A DNA stretch of 64,000 nucleotides from contig VGHE01000012.1 in the NCBI GenBank assembly GCA_016868315.1, positions 17,848 through 81,847 of the forward strand, read 5' to 3'. Below, one piece after another: positions 60,351-64,000 of this stretch. Every line of letters starts with the position of its first letter. The first letter of the stretch is position 1. The notes under the pieces are model-generated. The model saw nothing but the letters and a program-made list of their open reading frames with translations, was not told the DNA's origin and did not search any database. A program made the position numbers and the translations under genes. This DNA comes from Betaproteobacteria bacterium (GTDB lineage: Bacteria > Bdellovibrionota_B > Oligoflexia > Silvanigrellales > Silvanigrellaceae).

Positions 60351-63167
60351 TTAGCAGGCAAGATTGACAGGTGTACCGACGCGGTATGCTCCCACGGTGC
60401 AGTAGATTTCCTCAATCAATTTTTGTTCGAGCATGTTCGTCGGAGCCAGATTGTAGAGCCTGAGGATATTTTCCCCTTCGCTCCCTGAAAGCCGCCCTGC
60501 ACGCTCAAGCCCTTTGATGAGGAAATAGAGACTCTGAATTGAGCTACCTTCTGCAATACAGGTCTGCATCTTTTCTATTCCGGCCTTGATATTTCCCTGG
60601 GCAAGAATCAGGTATCCGTGCAGAACTCCAGTGTCTGAAGGTACTTTTTGCGAACCGTCGTAAATATCCAGAGCTGCCTCAAGAAGACTCTGTGCTTTGC
60701 GGAAATTGGTTCCATTCAGTGCCAGCTTCAGAGCCTCGAGTTCAAAAAGCTTGGAACGCACAAGCCGATCTTCCACACCAGCCTTGACAGCAATGTCGAG
60801 CCATTCATCCACAAGCGGCCACTCCATCGCCTGGCTGTACATACGGGCAATGCACATCGCCAAATGCGAGAAAGTCCACTTTTTATCTGCTGTTTGCAGC
60901 AGCAGCAGTGTCTGTTGTGCCGCAAGACGAGGCTGGTAGCTGGCTCCAACTTTACTGAAGTATTCGATGATACTCTCGTTTTTCTCCTGATGCATGAACA
61001 AAATCTTACCTAAGATGAACGCATACTCAGATAGTCCTGCCTGGAGTGCCCTGCGGCCATGTTCGAGGATTTGATTGAGAACATCTTCGGAGAACGAGGG
61101 TTGCGCCGCAGAAAGTTGTTCGTCCAAAACCGCCGCAGTCCAGTCACCGTAGTTGGGTTCGTTGGTCTTAATAGCGCTTGGTATGGACAACTTCAGAGCC
61201 ACAATCAGATACTGGCTGTTCCATGGGTTAGCCTTCAGCGCGCGATCAATTTCCTGCTTTGCTTCGTCGGTTTCACCTACGGCAAGTAAAGCACTCGCGC
61301 GCACCCAGTGTAGCTCACTCCGCTGCTGTGGAGTGAGGTTGGGTATTTCATTGGTTTTGCGCGCAATCTCTTGGGCAGAAAAATATTCTTTGGTTTTGAT
61401 CAGGAAATTAAGGTAACGCAGCACCGATTCAACGTTAAGTGAGTCGAGCTCATACATCATCGAGAAGTGATGCTTCGCGCGTTCTATCACACCCAAACGA
61501 GAGAGCATCTCACTCATATAGAAGTGGACCTCTGCGTCGTCATTTGTTTCCTGCAGAGCCTCTTGCATCAGCTGCAACGCAACTGCTGCTTGATTTCGGC
61601 TCAGTGCATCTCTGATTTTATTCTTTCTTTCCATATAGGGGCGGATGGCTACAGAAGAAAGGGTAAGTTCACACAGCAGTTGGCAGAAACGGATTTCGGC
61701 GTTGCCGGAGTGGTTTAAATACGTGGTTTTCAGGCACTCTTTGAGTGAAAGTGATGCGTAGTGAGCCACACAATGTGCTGCTGTTTTGCTTGCTAAATCA
61801 AGCGGTGTGTCTTTGGCAATCAGCACTGAGTAGAAGCAGAGCCGGGCGAGATTGGGAAGACCATACTCTTCTGCAATCTGGCCTATGAATGCGATTTGCG
61901 CAGAGCTCTTCGGTGCTTTTTTACATGCAATGGCAATATTCTCTGCTTCGCGACGACAAGCCTCGGCTGCGGATGAATTTGCATCTTGTTTGTATGCATT
62001 CATTGCGCCTAAGAGGCAGAGAATTTCGATCTCGGGTGGAACCTCTCCGCGTTGGCGCTGCATCCAATCGGCCAGAGTTCTGAGCGCGGCAATGGCATGC
62101 GCTGTTTCCCGCTTCTCCAGAAAATGGCGGTAGAGCTGAATGTGTGTTTCGTAGGTTCCATGCACTAGAAATTTGTCGAGCTGTTCGAATTTTTCTGCAT
62201 AATCAGTGGTATTATCCGGCAGGGCACCAATCTGCTGCAGCTCGGCCATTGTTGCCAGCACTGCAAGAGAATTCGGGTTTAATTGCCAGGCGTGGGTCCA
62301 GGCATCGACAGCCTCTTGGAGATGGCCTGTAAATTCCAATGCACAACCCAGAACGAACCATGCAGCCGAGCTGTTGGGCTGTTTGTCTCTGAGTTTGAGC
62401 GCATCTGTGAGGAGTGGATGCTGTGTCTTTACTGCCTGTGAAATTTTGATGCTTTGCGATTCCTCTTGCTCATCTGTCAGCGGAAGTTCTTCGACGTCGG
62501 CTGATGCATCTGGCAAAGTTGGAACGGCCGAAGGGAAAAGATCATCGGGGAAAGAGGGCGATCGTTCAACCCTCCATCCGCGTGAAGACGGAATCGCTGG
62601 CAAGTTTCTGTTTGATTCCCAGCGTGAAAGCAGTTGTCGCGTTGCTTCATCGCGGTTGACACCGCGCCGCTCAGCGAACGCCTCGGCATCGCCGTCGAGC
62701 GCAACCACATCTTTTATGCGAGCACGTGCACTTTCCAGCGATAAATCGCGAACGTCCTTTGCAGACGAACTTTCGTCGGTCATCAGCTCCTCATGGCGGA
62801 TCTGTGCCAAGAGCCAAGCACCCTCGATCGTGAAGTGATCTGGATTAAGAGCCCGGAGGCGCCTGTATTCCTCTATAATTTCCGAAAGAATTTCAGTGCG
62901 GCAGGCAACCTCGATTCGTCTGAAGTGAATTTCAGGATCATTCCAAAACAGGCTTGCAAGTTGAGCAAGCTGACGGCTGGCAGCCTCAAAGTCCTGAACG
63001 AAGATCAGTTTGTTGACCTCCGAGAACAGGGTTGCTTTGTAGCCCATTTTAGCAATGTAGCGTCGGTACAACGCAAGCCGTTTCAGTCGGTTTTGTGCAC
63101 CGCTGAGAGCCACATTGTTCCGGTTGCTGTGTTGTCCAGACATCGTCCGTGAGCGTCTTGACACCAT
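60351..63167 (-). CDS. Large TPR-repeat protein of unknown function
   Basis: A 938-residue, largely helical protein. ATG 63167 has GGAG upstream. TPR-like pairs run through most of the length, for example AAWFVLGCALEFTGHLQEAV (near 275), AEVHFYMSEMLSRLGVIERA (near 535) and LHWVRASALLAVGETDEAKQ (near 615). A charged, acidic linker without helices lies around 195-250. No signal peptide or membrane span is seen, so a cytoplasmic scaffold is likely. It follows the Pro/Ala-repeat membrane protein gene on the same strand and precedes the HAD gene. Confidence 0.7.
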   Translation of the reverse strand: MVSRRSRTMSGQHSNRNNVALSGAQNRLKRLALYRRYIAKMGYKATLFSEVNKLIFVQDFEAASRQLAQLASLFWNDPEIHFRRIEVACRTEILSEIIEEYRRLRALNPDHFTIEGAWLLAQIRHEELMTDESSSAKDVRDLSLESARARIKDVVALDGDAEAFAERRGVNRDEATRQLLSRWESNRNLPAIPSSRGWRVERSPSFPDDLFPSAVPTLPDASADVEELPLTDEQEESQSIKISQAVKTQHPLLTDALKLRDKQPNSSAAWFVLGCALEFTGHLQEAVDAWTHAWQLNPNSLAVLATMAELQQIGALPDNTTDYAEKFEQLDKFLVHGTYETHIQLYRHFLEKRETAHAIAALRTLADWMQRQRGEVPPEIEILCLLGAMNAYKQDANSSAAEACRREAENIAIACKKAPKSSAQIAFIGQIAEEYGLPNLARLCFYSVLIAKDTPLDLASKTAAHCVAHYASLSLKECLKTTYLNHSGNAEIRFCQLLCELTLSSVAIRPYMERKNKIRDALSRNQAAVALQLMQEALQETNDDAEVHFYMSEMLSRLGVIERAKHHFSMMYELDSLNVESVLRYLNFLIKTKEYFSAQEIARKTNEIPNLTPQQRSELHWVRASALLAVGETDEAKQEIDRALKANPWNSQYLIVALKLSIPSAIKTNEPNYGDWTAAVLDEQLSAAQPSFSEDVLNQILEHGRRALQAGLSEYAFILGKILFMHQEKNESIIEYFSKVGASYQPRLAAQQTLLLLQTADKKWTFSHLAMCIARMYSQAMEWPLVDEWLDIAVKAGVEDRLVRSKLFELEALKLALNGTNFRKAQSLLEAALDIYDGSQKVPSDTGVLHGYLILAQGNIKAGIEKMQTCIAEGSSIQSLYFLIKGLERAGRLSGSEGENILRLYNLAPTNMLEQKLIEEIYCTVGAYRVGTPVNLAC

Positions 63168-63307
63168 GTGAGATCTCCAAATGAGAGAACATCATCCGTC
63201 TCTTTTCTTCGGAGTCTCGGGTGGGAACTGAAGGCAAAATATTCTCAGTTTTATTGTAAAATATGAAATACTCGGATTAAATCTTCGCGATATTAGCTTA
63301 GTGCGGC

Positions 63308-64000
63308 TTAGTATGTGGTTTTGCTGCCGACAAAAAAGTACCCAGCCACAAAGGCGAAGATGATAAATAAAAACAGAAAAAAGAATTCGCGCTTTACACC
63401 AAAAATATAATTTTGCTCGTCTTTTCCGTGCAAAAGCTGTTCAAGCTCCTTCGGTGCCGCCGAGGCAGGCGGAGCTTCGAAGTGGTGCGTGCTGACGAGC
63501 TGTGACTTGTCCGCGGCATTCGCCTTTGCTGGGGCTGCGATTGCCGATGCTGGGGCTGCAACTGGACTGGCATCAGCTGCAATACGGCTTGCTGGTGGCT
63601 CTGCCATTGCAGATTTCGGGGCAGATTCGCTGATGGCAGATTTTGCTTCCGGCTCAGCGAGTGCAGTTTTGGGTGCTTGTTCGGCCTGGGGCTTTGCGGG
63701 CGGAGGTGGCGTGCCAGGTGGCTGAGCTGGCGGTCTCGGTGTCGCAGCAGGTGGCGTGGCTGGTGCTGCAGGCGGAGCGGGTGGTGCTGCAGGCGGAGCG
63801 GGTGGTGCTGCAGGCGGAGCGGGTGGTGCTGCAGGCGGAGCGGGTGGTGCTGCAGGCGGAGCGGCTGGTGCTGCAGGCGGAGCGGGTGGCGCCGCAGGCG
63901 GAGTCGGTGGTGTTGGTGCAGCTTGAGCAGCCGGTGGCGCAGGTGGTGGCGCAGGCGGAGCAGGAGGCTTTGGCGCCGCAGGCGGAGTCGGTGGTGTTGG
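63308..64000 (-). CDS. Pro/Ala-repeat protein with C-terminal membrane anchor (partial)
   Basis: The frame stays open from 64000 to the stop at 63308 (230 residues), so the start lies outside the window. An internal ATG at 63607 is not a convincing start because the same composition continues upstream. The visible part is Pro/Ala-rich with repeats of PPAPPAA (63761-63907), then a Lys/Ala/Glu stretch, a conserved-looking segment KELEQLLHGKDEQNYIFGVK, and one membrane span (FFFLFLFIIFAFVAGYFFV) ending seven residues from the C terminus. This is a tail-anchored layout with a long flexible arm. No family is recognised from this part. Confidence 0.6.
   Translation of the reverse strand, partial: PTPPTPPAAPKPPAPPAPPPAPPAAQAAPTPPTPPAAPPAPPAAPAAPPAAPPAPPAAPPAPPAAPPAPPAAPPAPPAAPATPPAATPRPPAQPPGTPPPPAKPQAEQAPKTALAEPEAKSAISESAPKSAMAEPPASRIAADASPVAAPASAIAAPAKANAADKSQLVSTHHFEAPPASAAPKELEQLLHGKDEQNYIFGVKREFFFLFLFIIFAFVAGYFFVGSKTTY
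63761..63907. repeat. Seven-unit 21-bp tandem repeat coding PPAPPAA
   Basis: Seven consecutive 21-bp units start at 63761, 63782, 63803, 63824, 63845, 63866 and 63887. The first six differ by at most one base, and the last is diverged. Similar but scrambled units continue to the window end. All are in frame with the minus-strand gene. Confidence 0.92.

Noticed and set aside
63761..63907. Regular 21-bp repeats considered as a CRISPR array
   Set aside because: The units are contiguous without spacers and are in frame with a coding sequence.

Overview
The window reads as ordinary chromosome from a flagellated, LPS-bearing Gram-negative bacterium with a moderate GC content. It carries flagellar basal-body genes, kdsD (Kdo pathway), several outer-membrane barrels, OmpA-type proteins, dsbD, cytochrome c maturation genes, yajC-secD-secF and hemF. 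The mix of fused enzymes, TPR-rich proteins, an IcmF-type mutase and proteobacterial flagellar genes fits the Bdellovibrionota/Oligoflexia or a related deltaproteobacterial lineage. That placement is inference from gene content only. I see no phage, transposase, integrase, CRISPR array or rRNA. Two tRNA genes (Thr-UGU and Arg-CCG) are present, and no gene-free stretch exceeds 300 bases.

Layout. 1-7.0 kb: a small secreted protein, then an AMIN-like/TPR secreted protein, a sigma-54-activator-like regulator that lacks the GAFTGA loop, and flgB-flgC-fliE-fliF; fliG does not follow. 7.0-8.8 kb: a lipoprotein with a GP42/Pep-13-like transglutaminase core, a proline-rich linker and two four-cysteine modules. 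8.8-14.8 kb: an NrtR-like regulator, hemF, a CcmF-CcmH fusion with a CcmI-like partner, and a small unknown. 14.9-24.9 kb: dsbD (minus), a GpmI-MazG fusion, an SseB-like protein, kdsD, a trypsin-like lipoprotein, an unknown secreted protein and Hsp20. 25-31.5 kb: a GH133-type debranching enzyme, a chemoreceptor with a haem c motif, and PBP1A. 31.6-36.7 kb (minus): a tightly packed serC operon leading through four poorly known genes into PBP1A. 36.8-42 kb: two tRNAs, two tandem OmpA-type proteins, and murF. 42-47.9 kb: icmF, a class III aminotransferase and a short/branched-chain acyl-CoA dehydrogenase. 48-55.2 kb: yajC-secD-secF-recJ plus two unknown envelope genes, ended by a strong terminator. 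55.2-64 kb: RNase Y, an inositol-phosphatase-family enzyme, class II aldolase, a Nudix hydrolase, a HAD phosphatase, a 938-residue TPR protein, and the C-terminal part of a Pro/Ala-repeat membrane protein that runs off the window.

How the parts connect. The Ccm fusion and DsbD supply the machinery that a c-type haem chemoreceptor would need. The serC operon links amino-acid and cell-wall functions through co-transcription. The icmF cluster looks like branched-chain acyl-CoA metabolism. The most unusual items are the Pep-13-like transglutaminase lipoprotein, the GAFTGA-less flagellar regulator, the GpmI-MazG and CcmF-CcmH fusions, RNase Y without a recognisable KH GxxG loop, and a long imperfect hairpin between yajC and secD.
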